From assembly GCF_000472785.1 (NCBI RefSeq), contig NZ_AXAL01000022.1, positions 38,590 to 102,589 of the forward strand: DNA of 64,000 nucleotides. The letters run 5' to 3'. The notes beneath the pieces are model-generated. The model was not told the origin of the DNA and ran no database searches. It was given only the letters and a program-made list of their open reading frames with translations. The stretch's first letter is position 1. Each line of letters opens with the position of its first letter. The stretch is from Mesorhizobium loti CJ3sym. Its GTDB lineage: Bacteria; Pseudomonadota; Alphaproteobacteria; Rhizobiales; Rhizobiaceae. The position numbers were made by a program, and so were the translations under genes. Positions 51,368 through 60,092 of the stretch are shown here, piece after piece.

Positions 51368-52412
51368 GAAGCTTCTTGATGGAGCGGTGGACCATGGTGG
51401 AAGTCTTGGCCGGGCGAGGGTGCTTTTCCCCAACGCCGTGCTGCCTTTCGTCGACCTCTCGACTGGTATCAATCCGCACTCCTACCCGCTTTTCGACCTA
51501 CCCGCCACCTCGCTGTCGCGATTGCCGGAAGCGGCGCGCGGGCGCGAGCTGACAGAAATCGCGGCCAGCACCTATGGCGCGCCGTCGCCAGCCAACGTCG
51601 TCGCGGCGCCTGGCACGCAGATCCTGCTGCCGCGCGTGGCCTCGCTGGTCAGGCCCGGCAATGCGTTGGTGCTGGGGCCGACCTATGCCGAACATGCGCG
51701 TGCCGCGGCGATTGCCGGGCATCAGGTGACCGAAGTCAGCGATTTCGCGGCACTGGCGGACGCCGACCTTGCCATCATCGTCAACCCGAACAATCCGGAC
51801 GGTCGCGTCATCGAGCGCGACCGGCTGCTGGAATTGGCGGCCGGGCTGCGCGCCAAGGGTGGACTGCTGGTCGTCGACGAGGCCTTCATGGATGTCGGCC
51901 CGCGCGAGCACAGCCTCGCCGGCGATGTCGACGAGGGCGGCATTGTCGTGCTGCGCTCGTTCGGCAAGTTTTTTGGGCTTGCCGGCCTGCGGCTTGGGTT
52001 CGCGCTATCCAATGCCTCGACAGTCCAGCGGCTGGAAACGCAGTTCGGCCCATGGGCCGTCGCCGGCCCAGCGCTGGAATACGGCATTCGCGCGCTTACC
52101 GATATCGGCTGGCAGGATGCAATGCGGGCATCCCTTGCCGAGGCAACGGCGCGGCTCGACGAACTGTTCGGCCGTTTCGGCGTGCCCGTCGCCGGCGGCA
52201 CCACATTGTTCCGCTATCTCAGCCTGCCGGATGCGGCCAGCCTGTTTTCAGCGCTTGGCGAACGCGGCATCCTGCTTCGGCATTTCTCCGACCGGCCGCA
52301 TGTCCTGCGCGCCGGGCTGCCGGCGAGTCAGGAGGAATGGCTGCGGCTCGAATCCGCCCTTGCCGAATGGGCGACGCGGCGCGAGGATCGATCAAAGGGT
52401 TCAAGAAAATGA
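51366..52412 (+). CDS. cobC: threonine-phosphate decarboxylase
   Basis: The 348-residue PLP enzyme of fold type I makes aminopropanol phosphate for the cobalamin arm. It shows FVDLSTGINPHSYPLFD, IIVNPNNPDGRVI, LLVVDEAFMDVG and the PLP lysine in SFGKFFGLAGLRLGFALS. Start homology (LLDGAVDHGGSLGRARVLFP) fixes the ATG at 51366. That start sits inside the cbiB start codon on the opposite strand (CATG), so its promoter has to lie within cbiB. A small phosphatase gene overlaps its end by four bases. Confidence 0.93.
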   Translation: MKLLDGAVDHGGSLGRARVLFPNAVLPFVDLSTGINPHSYPLFDLPATSLSRLPEAARGRELTEIAASTYGAPSPANVVAAPGTQILLPRVASLVRPGNALVLGPTYAEHARAAAIAGHQVTEVSDFAALADADLAIIVNPNNPDGRVIERDRLLELAAGLRAKGGLLVVDEAFMDVGPREHSLAGDVDEGGIVVLRSFGKFFGLAGLRLGFALSNASTVQRLETQFGPWAVAGPALEYGIRALTDIGWQDAMRASLAEATARLDELFGRFGVPVAGGTTLFRYLSLPDAASLFSALGERGILLRHFSDRPHVLRAGLPASQEEWLRLESALAEWATRREDRSKGSRK

Positions 52413-52918
52413 TCCATGTCTGCTCGCTGGCGAAGATCGAGGAAACGGTGGCAAGGACCGGTGCCGACCGGGTATTGTCGCTGCTCTCCGCTGGAACGGA
52501 GGTGGTCCGCCCGGCCTCGATAGCGAGAGAAAACCATCTTCACCTGGTCATGCACGATATCGCGGTGGCGCAGGACGGCATGACCATGCCGGGCGAGGAG
52601 CATGTCCGCAATCTGCTCGATTTCGCGCGCCGCTGGGACCGGGCAAGGCCGATGGTGGTGCATTGCTATGCCGGCATCAGCCGCTCGACCGCTTCGGCCT
52701 ATATCATCGCCGCCGCACTGGCGCCGAAACGCGACGAGGTCGAGCTGGCCCGGACGTTGCGGGCGCTGTCGCCCTCGGCGACGCCCAATCCGCGGCTGAT
52801 TGCCGTGGCTGACGCGCTGCTTGACCGCAATGGCCGCATGATCGAAGCGATCGAATCGATCGGGCGCGGTGCGGATGCGTTTGAGGGCGCGCCGTTTGCG
52901 CTGAAGATTGATGAGTAG
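52409..52918 (+). CDS. tyrosine phosphatase-like protein
   Basis: The 169-residue protein has the C-x5-R phosphatase signature in MVVHCYAGISRSTASAYIIA and a possible general-acid aspartate in HLVMHDIAVAQDG. This matches the dual-specificity/tyrosine phosphatase group often found as a conserved small protein in rhizobia. The start overlaps cobC as ATGA, so it is made with cobC. A role on a cobalamin precursor phosphate is conceivable but has no direct support. Confidence 0.82.
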   Translation: MIHVCSLAKIEETVARTGADRVLSLLSAGTEVVRPASIARENHLHLVMHDIAVAQDGMTMPGEEHVRNLLDFARRWDRARPMVVHCYAGISRSTASAYIIAAALAPKRDEVELARTLRALSPSATPNPRLIAVADALLDRNGRMIEAIESIGRGADAFEGAPFALKIDE

Positions 52919-52956
52919 CCACTCGACCCCGTGAGATTAGCCGAAGCTTCTCCGCC

Positions 52957-53143
52957 TTCGTCATCCACGGGCGGAGCAGGAGCGAAGCTCCGTCGCGGCG
53001 ACCCGAGGATCCATGCCGCGCCATCGGCCGTAGAGTGCAACAGAGCAGAATGCTGCACCGTTGTGGCGCTTCCGAGTCCCGGCATGGATCCCGGGGGTCT
53101 GCGCTGCGTCGCTACGCTCCTTGCTTCGCCCCAGGATGACGAA
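52957..53143. repeat. palindromic intergenic element with long inverted arms
   Basis: The left arm (52957-53018, TTCGTCATCC ... GGATCCATGCCG) and right arm (53080-53143, CGGCATGGATCC ... GGATGACGAA) are near-perfect inverted copies with a few mismatches. A spacer of about 60 bases separates them. It fills most of the 284-bp gap between the phosphatase and creatininase genes. I recognise the form as a common interspersed palindrome of Mesorhizobium chromosomes. The transcript would fold into a long hairpin and could end transcription from both sides. Confidence 0.75.
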
Positions 53144-53202
53144 GTCCGGGGCTTCTGCCAATCTCAGAAGGGTGCGATGCGTATCTGTGTCAGGCAACCA
53201 TC

Positions 53203-54006
53203 CTACTTCAGCCACTCCGCAAGCTTTGCCTTGCGCACATCCCTGACCAGGCTGATGAAGCCGTCGGCCTGATGCTCCGCCGTCAGTTGGCCTTTTTCGG
53301 CCGTTGCGATGCTGGCGTCGCCGACCACGCCGTTCGGGTTGAGATCGCTGGCGATCCAGGCGAAGGCGTGGGTGCCGGTGTGGCGAAGCAGCGCAAATTC
53401 CTGCTCGGCCCTGGCGACGTTCGAAACGAAATTGTCGGCCTTGGCCATGTCGACGAGATCTGGCCGGAAATGCAGCATCAGCGACGTCTCGACATCGCCG
53501 CCATGGATGCCGTGGCGGTCCTCGAGTTCGGTGTACATGCCGGCCGGGCGGCCAAAGCGCTGCCAGCTGGTTTTCACGGCCAGCATCTTTTCGCGCACGC
53601 GCAACTCGCGCGTGATGATGCCCATGATCTCCTCATTGCCGCCATGCGAATTGACGACGATCAGCTTGCGCACGCCGGCGCGCGCGATCGACAGGCCAAG
53701 CTCGGTCCAGGCCTCGACCAGCGTCGTTGCCGGCAAGGTGAGGGTGCCCGGCGCATGCAGATGCTCGTTCGACTTGCCCACCGCCTGGACCGGCAAGATG
53801 CGGATGTCGAGATCGTCTGGCAGGCGGGCGATCACCGTGTCGAGCATGCCGTTCATGATCGAGGTGTCGGTCGAGACCGGCAAATGCGGTCCATGCTGCT
53901 CGATCGCCGCCACCGGCAGCACGGCGATCGTCGCCTCGGGATTGATCGAGGCATATTCGGTGGTCCGGTAGTCCCCCCACCAAACGCGTCTTTTGGCTGC
54001 GGTCAT
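53203..54006 (-). CDS. creatininase family amidohydrolase
   Basis: The 267-residue protein has the creatininase metal and catalytic motifs: VLPVAAIEQHGPHLPVSTDT, LIVVNSHGGNEEIMG and RHGIHGGDVETSLML. Members hydrolyse creatinine, related cyclic amides or peptide precursors. The ATG at 54006 is chosen because GAAGAGG lies nine bases upstream; the frame opens with a TTG at 54021. Upstream on the same strand is a RidA gene. Creatinine as substrate is possible but unproven. Confidence 0.85.
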   Translation of the reverse strand: MTAAKRRVWWGDYRTTEYASINPEATIAVLPVAAIEQHGPHLPVSTDTSIMNGMLDTVIARLPDDLDIRILPVQAVGKSNEHLHAPGTLTLPATTLVEAWTELGLSIARAGVRKLIVVNSHGGNEEIMGIITRELRVREKMLAVKTSWQRFGRPAGMYTELEDRHGIHGGDVETSLMLHFRPDLVDMAKADNFVSNVARAEQEFALLRHTGTHAFAWIASDLNPNGVVGDASIATAEKGQLTAEHQADGFISLVRDVRKAKLAEWLK

Positions 54007-54061
54007 GTCATGCCTCTTCAATGGTCAGGGGAGACCTAACGCGGGAAGTGCCTTCTGTCGA

Positions 54062-54445
54062 TCATCCAGCCGCGATGGCTTCGACCTCGACCTTGAATTC
54101 GGGCCGGGCAAATCCGCTGACGATCATCAGCGTCGAGGCCGGCGCCGGGCTCGAAAACAACCGGTCGCGAACGTCCATATAGGGGCGCAGATGCGCGCGG
54201 TCGGTGACATAGGCGTTGATGCGCACGATATCTCCTAGTCCCAGCCCCGCCTCGCCGAGTACCGCGGCGATGTTGCGGAAGCAGAGCTCGGCCTGCGCGC
54301 CGGCGTCTTCGGGAATCTGGTCGTCCGCCGTGACGGCGACCTGGCCTGAGCACAGCACCAGCCGCTTGCCCGGGGGCACCTCGACACCATGGCTGTAACG
54401 GGCAAAGGGCGGCTTGATCGACTTGGGGGTGAGGAATTTAAACAT
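54062..54445 (-). CDS. RidA family protein lacking the catalytic arginine
   Basis: The 127-residue RidA/YjgF protein reads LVLCSGQVAVTADDQIPEDA, ELCFRNIAAVLGEAGLGLGD and ARPEFKVEVEAIAAG. As in the copy at 14745, the residue equivalent to Arg105 is not arginine (PASTLMIVSG), so a canonical imine deaminase is not expected. It lies upstream of the creatininase-family gene by 55 bases and is divergent from the NMT1-type ABC operon. Confidence 0.84.
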   Translation of the reverse strand: MFKFLTPKSIKPPFARYSHGVEVPPGKRLVLCSGQVAVTADDQIPEDAGAQAELCFRNIAAVLGEAGLGLGDIVRINAYVTDRAHLRPYMDVRDRLFSSPAPASTLMIVSGFARPEFKVEVEAIAAG

Positions 54446-54710
54446 GACAGTCTCCTAGATGCCGCCAGCCTAGGGCGGCATGTGTTGCAGCTTCAAGATG
54501 GCGGTGCAAGTTCCCGGTGCGATTGTGGACAGGCGTTTAAAAAATAGGCACGATGCCTCCGGTGCAGCACGACCTTTCCGGCTTTCGCAGATGGCTGTGG
54601 TGCAGGCGGGCGGGTCCCGGCGCGAGGCGCCGGTGGCATGTGTCTTGCTTCTTGAATCTTTGGTGTCGAGCCTGGCGCGTGGCGCCGGAGCAAACAGAGG
54701 GTGGTTGTCG

Positions 54711-55715
54711 ATGTACGCAAAACAGAAGATCTCGGTGGCGGTGGTGGCCTTGCTGGCGGCCAGCACGCTGGGTGCCGCGGCGAATGAAAAAGTCACCTTC
54801 GGCACCAACTGGTTGGCCGAGCCGGAGCACGGCGGCTACTACCAGGCCGTGGCGGATGGCACCTACGCCGCCTGCGGCCTGGACGTCACCATTATGCAGG
54901 GCGGCCCGCAGGTCAGCGGCCGGCCGATGCTTTTGGCCGGCAAGATCGATTTCTACATGGGCGGCAATCTGCTGTCGGCCTTCGACGCCGTCCAGCAAGG
55001 CATTCCGATGCGCGTGGTGGCCGCCGACTTCCAGAAGGACCCGCAGGTCATCATGTCCCATCCCGGCGAGGGGCTGGACAAGTGGGAAGATCTGAAGAAC
55101 GCCGACCAGTACATATTGGGTGATGAGGGCGTGCAAACCTTCTTCCAGTGGATGGTCACTGCGCTCGGCTTCGACGCCGCCAAGCGCGCACCCTACACCT
55201 ACAACACCGCTCCGTTCCTCGCCAACAAGAAGTCGATCCAGCAGGGCTACGTCACCTCGGAGCCGTTCGCGGTCAAGAAGGAAGGCGGCTTCGTGCCGAA
55301 CCAGTTCCTACTCGCCGACTATGGCTGGGACACGTACTCGACGACGATCGAGGTGATGCAGGACACGATCGACAAGAAGCCGGAGGTCGTCCAGTGCTTC
55401 GTCGATGGCTCGGCCAAGGGCTGGTACAAGTACCTCTACGGCGACAACAAGGCCGCCAACGACATGATCAAGAAAGACAATCCTGACATGACGGACGACC
55501 AGATCGCCTTCTCGATCGAGCAGATGAAGAAGTTCGGCCTTGCCGATTCCGGCGACACGGAAAAGCTCGGCATCGGCGCCATGACCGACGCGCGGATCAA
55601 GAGTTTTTACGACAAGATGGTCAAGGCCAAGGTCACGCCTGCAGGCATCGACATCACCAAGGGCTACACGCTGGCCTTCGTCAACAAGGGCGTCGGGCTC
55701 GATCTGAAGAAATAG
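54711..55715 (+). CDS. NMT1/THI5-like ABC transporter binding protein
   Basis: The 334-residue periplasmic protein has a signal peptide (ISVAVVALLAASTLGAAANE) and the NMT1/THI5-like opening VTFGTNWLAEPEHGGYYQAV, then ADGTYAACGLDVTIMQGGP. It keeps the fold of binding proteins for pyrimidines and thiamin precursors. The ATG at 54711 follows a GAGGG box; the frame upstream lacks homology. It leads a seven-gene operon with an ATPase, a permease, a cytosine deaminase-like hydrolase and redox enzymes, so an N-heterocyclic ligand is likely. Confidence 0.88.
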   Translation: MYAKQKISVAVVALLAASTLGAAANEKVTFGTNWLAEPEHGGYYQAVADGTYAACGLDVTIMQGGPQVSGRPMLLAGKIDFYMGGNLLSAFDAVQQGIPMRVVAADFQKDPQVIMSHPGEGLDKWEDLKNADQYILGDEGVQTFFQWMVTALGFDAAKRAPYTYNTAPFLANKKSIQQGYVTSEPFAVKKEGGFVPNQFLLADYGWDTYSTTIEVMQDTIDKKPEVVQCFVDGSAKGWYKYLYGDNKAANDMIKKDNPDMTDDQIAFSIEQMKKFGLADSGDTEKLGIGAMTDARIKSFYDKMVKAKVTPAGIDITKGYTLAFVNKGVGLDLKK

Positions 55716-55726
55716 GCCAGCCCGGC

Positions 55727-56545
55727 ATGATGAGGGAAAAGGTGGCGCAAGCGCCGGACGTCACTCCGGCCTTGCTGGCGCTGAGGGGCGTCGGCAAGGT
55801 ATTTTCCAATGGGGTGACGGCGCTGAGCGACGTCGACCTGACAATCCGGGAAGGCGATTTCCTCAGCCTCCTCGGCCCGTCCGGTTGCGGCAAGTCGACG
55901 GCGCTGCGGCTGATCGCGGGCCTGTCGACGCCGACCTCCGGCGTGCTCGACTGGCGCGGCGGCGGTTCACTCGACCGCGCCAATATCGGCTTCGTCTTCC
56001 AGGAGCCTACGCTGCTGCCCTGGGCCAGCGTCTTCGACAATGTCTGGCTGCCGCTCAGGCTAAAAGGTATTTCCCGCGCCAAGGCCGCGCCGGCGATCAC
56101 CGAGATGCTGGCGCGGGTGCACCTGACCGGCTTCGAGGACGCGGTGCCGCGCGAACTGTCGGGCGGCATGAAAATGCGCGTGTCGATCGCGCGCGCCATG
56201 GTGACCAAGCCGCGCGTGCTGTTGATGGACGAGCCGTTCGCCGCATTGGACGAGATCACTCGCTTCAAGCTCAACAATGACCTTCTGGAGCTGTGGCAGG
56301 ACGAACGCTTCACCGTCGTCTTCGTCACCCACAGCGTCTTTGAAAGCGTCTTTCTCTCCAACCGCGTCGTCGTCATGGCAGCGCGGCCGGGCAGGGTGTT
56401 CGACGAACTCGCCATCGAGGCCGCCTATCCGCGCGACGAGGTGTTTCGCACTTCACCCGACTATGCGGCGCTATGCCGGCAGGCTTCCGACGTGCTGGTC
56501 AATGCCATCAATTCAACATCAGGCGGGCATCATGACGGCCATTGA
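55727..56545 (+). CDS. ABC transporter ATP-binding protein, SsuB/TauB/ThiZ type
   Basis: The 272-residue ATPase has Walker A LLGPSGCGKSTALRLIAG, Q-loop GFVFQEPTLLPWASVFD, signature RELSGGMKMRVSIARAM, Walker B VLLMDEPFAALDEIT and FVTHSVFESVFLSNRV. It serves the NMT1-type importer. It starts 11 bases after the binding-protein gene, and its end overlaps the permease start by 14 bases. Confidence 0.9.
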   Translation: MMREKVAQAPDVTPALLALRGVGKVFSNGVTALSDVDLTIREGDFLSLLGPSGCGKSTALRLIAGLSTPTSGVLDWRGGGSLDRANIGFVFQEPTLLPWASVFDNVWLPLRLKGISRAKAAPAITEMLARVHLTGFEDAVPRELSGGMKMRVSIARAMVTKPRVLLMDEPFAALDEITRFKLNNDLLELWQDERFTVVFVTHSVFESVFLSNRVVVMAARPGRVFDELAIEAAYPRDEVFRTSPDYAALCRQASDVLVNAINSTSGGHHDGH

Positions 56546-57383
56546 CGAGCGCACCCTCAAACTCGATCCCGAGGAAGCGCGCCGGGTACGGCAGGAGCGG
56601 TTCGAGCGCATCGGCCGCTGGGTGCTGCCGCTGGCGATCATGATCTTGGCGATCTGGCTGTGGGACCGCATCTGCGTCTGGAAAGAGATTCCGCAATATA
56701 TCCTGCCGCGCCCCGGCGTGGTCTTGCAGACGCTCTACAACGATGCCGGGCTGCTATTCTCTTCGCTGCTGGTCACCTTGCGCATCACTTTCCTCAGCCT
56801 GGCTTTGGCTGTCATCGGCGGCGTTGGCCTGTCTGTGCTGTTTGCGCAATCGAAATGGGTCGAGATGTCGTTCTTCCCGTTCGCCATCGTGCTGCAGGTG
56901 ACACCGATCGTGGCGATCTTTCCGCTGATCAACATCTATGTGAACAACCAGACGACCAAGCTTCTGCTCTGCGCCTGGATCGTCGCCTTCTTCCCGATCC
57001 TGTCCAACACGACGCTTGGCCTCAACTCGGTCGACCGCAATCTGCGCGACCTGTTCAAACTCAATGGCGCGACACGCTGGCAGCAATTGCGCTATCTCAG
57101 GCTGCCGGCGGCGATGCCGTATTTCCTCGGCGGCTTGAAGATCGCCGGCGGTCTGTCGCTGATCGGCGCCGTGGTGGCCGAGTTCGTTGCCGGCACCACC
57201 GGCCAGTCGTCAGGGCTCGCCTCGCGCATCATCGAGGCCGGCTACCGGCTCAACGCGCCACGGCTGTTCGCGGCCTTGCTCCTGATCTCGCTCACCGGCA
57301 TCCTGATCTTCCTCGTGCTGTCGCTGATTTCGCATCTCATTCTCAGGCGCTGGCATGAAAGCGCGCTGAAGCAGGAGCGCTAG
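56532..57383 (+). CDS. ABC transporter permease, SsuC/TauC/ThiX type
   Basis: The 283-residue membrane protein has helices such as WVLPLAIMILAIWLWD and LTGILIFLVLSLISHLIL and the ATPase-contact region LFKLNGATRWQQLRYLRLPA. The start at the ATG at 56532 overlaps the ATPase gene by 14 bases; the upstream part of the frame is a shadow of that gene. It forms the single-permease channel typical of nitrate/sulfonate/thiamin-type importers. Confidence 0.9.
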   Translation: MTAIDERTLKLDPEEARRVRQERFERIGRWVLPLAIMILAIWLWDRICVWKEIPQYILPRPGVVLQTLYNDAGLLFSSLLVTLRITFLSLALAVIGGVGLSVLFAQSKWVEMSFFPFAIVLQVTPIVAIFPLINIYVNNQTTKLLLCAWIVAFFPILSNTTLGLNSVDRNLRDLFKLNGATRWQQLRYLRLPAAMPYFLGGLKIAGGLSLIGAVVAEFVAGTTGQSSGLASRIIEAGYRLNAPRLFAALLLISLTGILIFLVLSLISHLILRRWHESALKQER

Positions 57384-57387
57384 GCCC

Positions 57388-58689
57388 TTGATACCCAACG
57401 CAGGTTCATACTGGCTCGCCAACGCCCGGCTTCACGCGTCCCTGACGCCAGGGTTCGCCGCGACCTATGACAATGACGGGTTTACGCTCGCTGATATCGC
57501 TGTCGCAGACGGCAAGATTTCCGCCATCGCAGGGCATGATCGTGCAGTCGTATCCAGCGATGCTATCGACCTCGCCGGCCGCGTAATCTTGCCCTGTTTC
57601 GTCGATTGCCACACCCATATCGACAAGGGCCACATCTGGCCGCGAAAACCGAACCCCGATGGCACGTTCATGGGTGCGCTGAACGCGGCCGGGGCCGACC
57701 GCGTCGCCCGCTGGAGTGCCGAGGACCTGGCCAAGCGCATGGATTTTTCGCTGCGCTCCGCCTATGCGCATGGCACCAGGGCGTTGCGCACCCATCTCGA
57801 CAGCGTCGCGCCGCAGGAGGAAATCTCCTGGCCGGTGTTCGAGACGATGCGCGAGACATGGCGCGGGCGCATCGAGTTGCAGGGTGCCTGCCTGCTCGGC
57901 ATCGAGGGCGTGCGCGACAAAAAGTGGTTTGACAGGCTGGCGAAACGGGTTGCCGCCGCCAAGGGCGTGCTTGGCGTCGTCACCTATATGGTGCCGGATC
58001 TGGAAGAACTGCTCGACCATGTCTTCGCGCAAGCGATCAAGCATGGGCTCGACCTCGATTTTCATGCCGACGAGACCGACGACATTGCCGCGATCTCGCT
58101 GAAGAAGATCGCCGAAGCGGCACTTTGGAACGGCTTCGAGGGCAACATCCTCGTCGGCCATTGTTGCTCGCTGGCGCGGCAGCCTGACCTCGAGGTGCTG
58201 GACACGCTGGACAAGGTGGCGAAAGCCGGGCTGGCGGTGGTGTCGCTGCCGATGTGCAATCTCTATCTGCAGGATCGGCGTTCCGACGCCACCACACCGC
58301 GCTGGCGGGGCGTAACGTTGCTGCACGAGATGAAGGCGAGGGGCATTCCGGTCGCGGTCGCCTCCGACAACACGCGCGATCCCTTCTATGCCTATGGCGA
58401 TCTCGACATGCTGGAGGTCTACCGCATGGCGACGCGCATCCTGCATTTCGACCATCCGGTCGCCGACTGGCCGGAAGCGGTCGCCGCGACGCCGGCCAAG
58501 GTGATGCGGCTCGATGGCTTCGGCACGCTGGCGGCTGGCGGGGATGCCGATTTCATCCTGTTCAAAGGTCGAAGCTGGACCGAATTGCTGTCGCGGCCCG
58601 AATCGGATCGCATCGTCGTGCGCGCCGGCCGCGCGATCGACCGGCACTTGCCCGACTATGCCGAACTCGACGAGCTGATGGTGGAATGA
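57388..58689 (+). CDS. cytosine deaminase-like amidohydrolase
   Basis: The 433-residue metal-dependent hydrolase of the amidohydrolase superfamily resembles cytosine deaminase. Metal ligands can be read in LPCFVDCHTHIDKGHIWPR (HxH), LDLDFHADETDDIAA (histidine and the proton-shuttle glutamate), NILVGHCCSLARQ and VAVASDNTRDPFYAYGD (aspartate). The start is a TTG at 57388, with AGGAG about eleven bases before. It is embedded in the importer operon, so it should deaminate or ring-open the imported heterocycle. Cytosine is only one possible substrate. Confidence 0.87.
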   Translation: MIPNAGSYWLANARLHASLTPGFAATYDNDGFTLADIAVADGKISAIAGHDRAVVSSDAIDLAGRVILPCFVDCHTHIDKGHIWPRKPNPDGTFMGALNAAGADRVARWSAEDLAKRMDFSLRSAYAHGTRALRTHLDSVAPQEEISWPVFETMRETWRGRIELQGACLLGIEGVRDKKWFDRLAKRVAAAKGVLGVVTYMVPDLEELLDHVFAQAIKHGLDLDFHADETDDIAAISLKKIAEAALWNGFEGNILVGHCCSLARQPDLEVLDTLDKVAKAGLAVVSLPMCNLYLQDRRSDATTPRWRGVTLLHEMKARGIPVAVASDNTRDPFYAYGDLDMLEVYRMATRILHFDHPVADWPEAVAATPAKVMRLDGFGTLAAGGDADFILFKGRSWTELLSRPESDRIVVRAGRAIDRHLPDYAELDELMVE

Positions 58690-60092
58690 TGGATGTTTCG
58701 GCGCTCAAACGCGATCTCGACGGGATAAAATTCGACGACAATCCGGCCATCGTCCAGCAGAAGAGCCGCGATTTCTACTGGTACAGCCCGGTGCTGAAAA
58801 AGCAGCTCGACCATGTAACCGGCGACCTGATCGTGACACCGAAGACCGAGGCAGAGCTGATCCGTGTGCTTGCCGCTTGCCATCGGCATGGCATTCCGGT
58901 GACCCCGCGCGGCAGCGGCACCGGCAATTATGGCCAGGCGATGCCGCTTTCGGGCGGCGTCGTGATCAATCTGGCCGAGATGAACGAGATCAAGTCGATT
59001 GCGCCGGGACGCGTGGTGACTGGGCCGGGCGCGGTGCTGGCCGATATCGACAAGGCGACGCGGGCGCATTCCGGACAGGAGCTGCGGCTTTCGCCGTCCA
59101 CCTACAACACGGCCTCAATCGGCGGCTTCATCGCCGGCGGCTCGGGCGGCGTTGGCTCGATCAATTTCGGCGGGTTGCGCGACTTCGGTAATGTGCTGCG
59201 GCTGCGTGTGGTGACGATGGAAGCCGAGCCGAAAGCGCTCGAACTCACCGGCGAGGATTTGCACAAGGTCACCCACGCCTACGGCACCAACGGCATCATT
59301 ACGGAAGTCGAGATGCCGCTGACCGCGGCCTATGAATGGCTCGATGTCATTGTCGGCTTCGATGCCTTCATGGATGCGGCACGCTATGGCAATGCGTTGG
59401 CCTGCCAGGACGGCATCCTGACCAAGCTGATCACGCCGATCGCCGCACCCGTGCCGCAGCTCTATTTCAAGCGGCACCAGAAATTTTTCAGGGAGGGGCA
59501 AAGCATCTGTGTTGTCATGGTGGCGCAACATGGGCTGGATGCTTTTCTAGCGTTCACCCGGCGTGCCGGCGGCGATGTGATCTTCAATGCCGCGACCGCG
59601 ACACCCGAGGAGAAAAAAGGCCTGCCGCCGGCCTACGAGTTGGCCTGGAACCACACTACGCTGAGGGCGCTGCGCGTGGACCCTTCGATCACCTATCTGC
59701 AGTCGCTTTATCCCTTTCCCAACCAACTGGCGCTGGTCGAGAAGATGGACGCGATGTTTCCCGGCGAAGTGTTCTCGCATCTCGAATTCGTCCGGCTGGA
59801 CGGCAACATCACCTGCTTCGGCCTGCCATTGGTGAAATTCACCAGCGAGGCGCGGCTTGACGAGATCGTGCGCCTGCATGAGGAGAATGGCTGCCCGATC
59901 TTCAACCCGCACCGCTACACGCTGGAAGAGGGCGGCATGAAGCAGACGGATGCCGTGCAGCTCGCCTTCAAGCGCGAGACCGACCCGCAAGGCCTGCTCA
60001 ATCCCGGCAAGATGATCGCTTGGGAAAATCCGGATTACGATTATCGTTCGGGAAGGACTTTTTTGTTCAAAGGGCTGCAGAGGGCAGGCTGA
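58686..60092 (+). CDS. FAD-linked oxidase, GlcD/VAO type
   Basis: The 468-residue flavoprotein has a PCMH-type FAD domain (VTPKTEAELIRVLAACHRHG, then TPRGSGTGNYGQAMPLSGG, then GPGAVLADIDKATRAH, then TASIGGFIAGGSGGVGSINF) and a C-terminal substrate cap ending in QGLLNPGKMIAWENP. Members oxidise 2-hydroxy acids, alcohols or amines. The ATG at 58686 overlaps the amidohydrolase stop codon (ATGA). It is the redox core of the operon; two flavodoxin-fold reductases follow. Confidence 0.87.
   Translation: MMDVSALKRDLDGIKFDDNPAIVQQKSRDFYWYSPVLKKQLDHVTGDLIVTPKTEAELIRVLAACHRHGIPVTPRGSGTGNYGQAMPLSGGVVINLAEMNEIKSIAPGRVVTGPGAVLADIDKATRAHSGQELRLSPSTYNTASIGGFIAGGSGGVGSINFGGLRDFGNVLRLRVVTMEAEPKALELTGEDLHKVTHAYGTNGIITEVEMPLTAAYEWLDVIVGFDAFMDAARYGNALACQDGILTKLITPIAAPVPQLYFKRHQKFFREGQSICVVMVAQHGLDAFLAFTRRAGGDVIFNAATATPEEKKGLPPAYELAWNHTTLRALRVDPSITYLQSLYPFPNQLALVEKMDAMFPGEVFSHLEFVRLDGNITCFGLPLVKFTSEARLDEIVRLHEENGCPIFNPHRYTLEEGGMKQTDAVQLAFKRETDPQGLLNPGKMIAWENPDYDYRSGRTFLFKGLQRAG

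Noticed and set aside
58254..58685. N-terminal extension of the FAD-linked oxidase frame back to 58254.
   Set aside because: The extra 144 codons overlap the amidohydrolase gene in another frame; the ATG at 58686 overlaps its stop and begins the homology.
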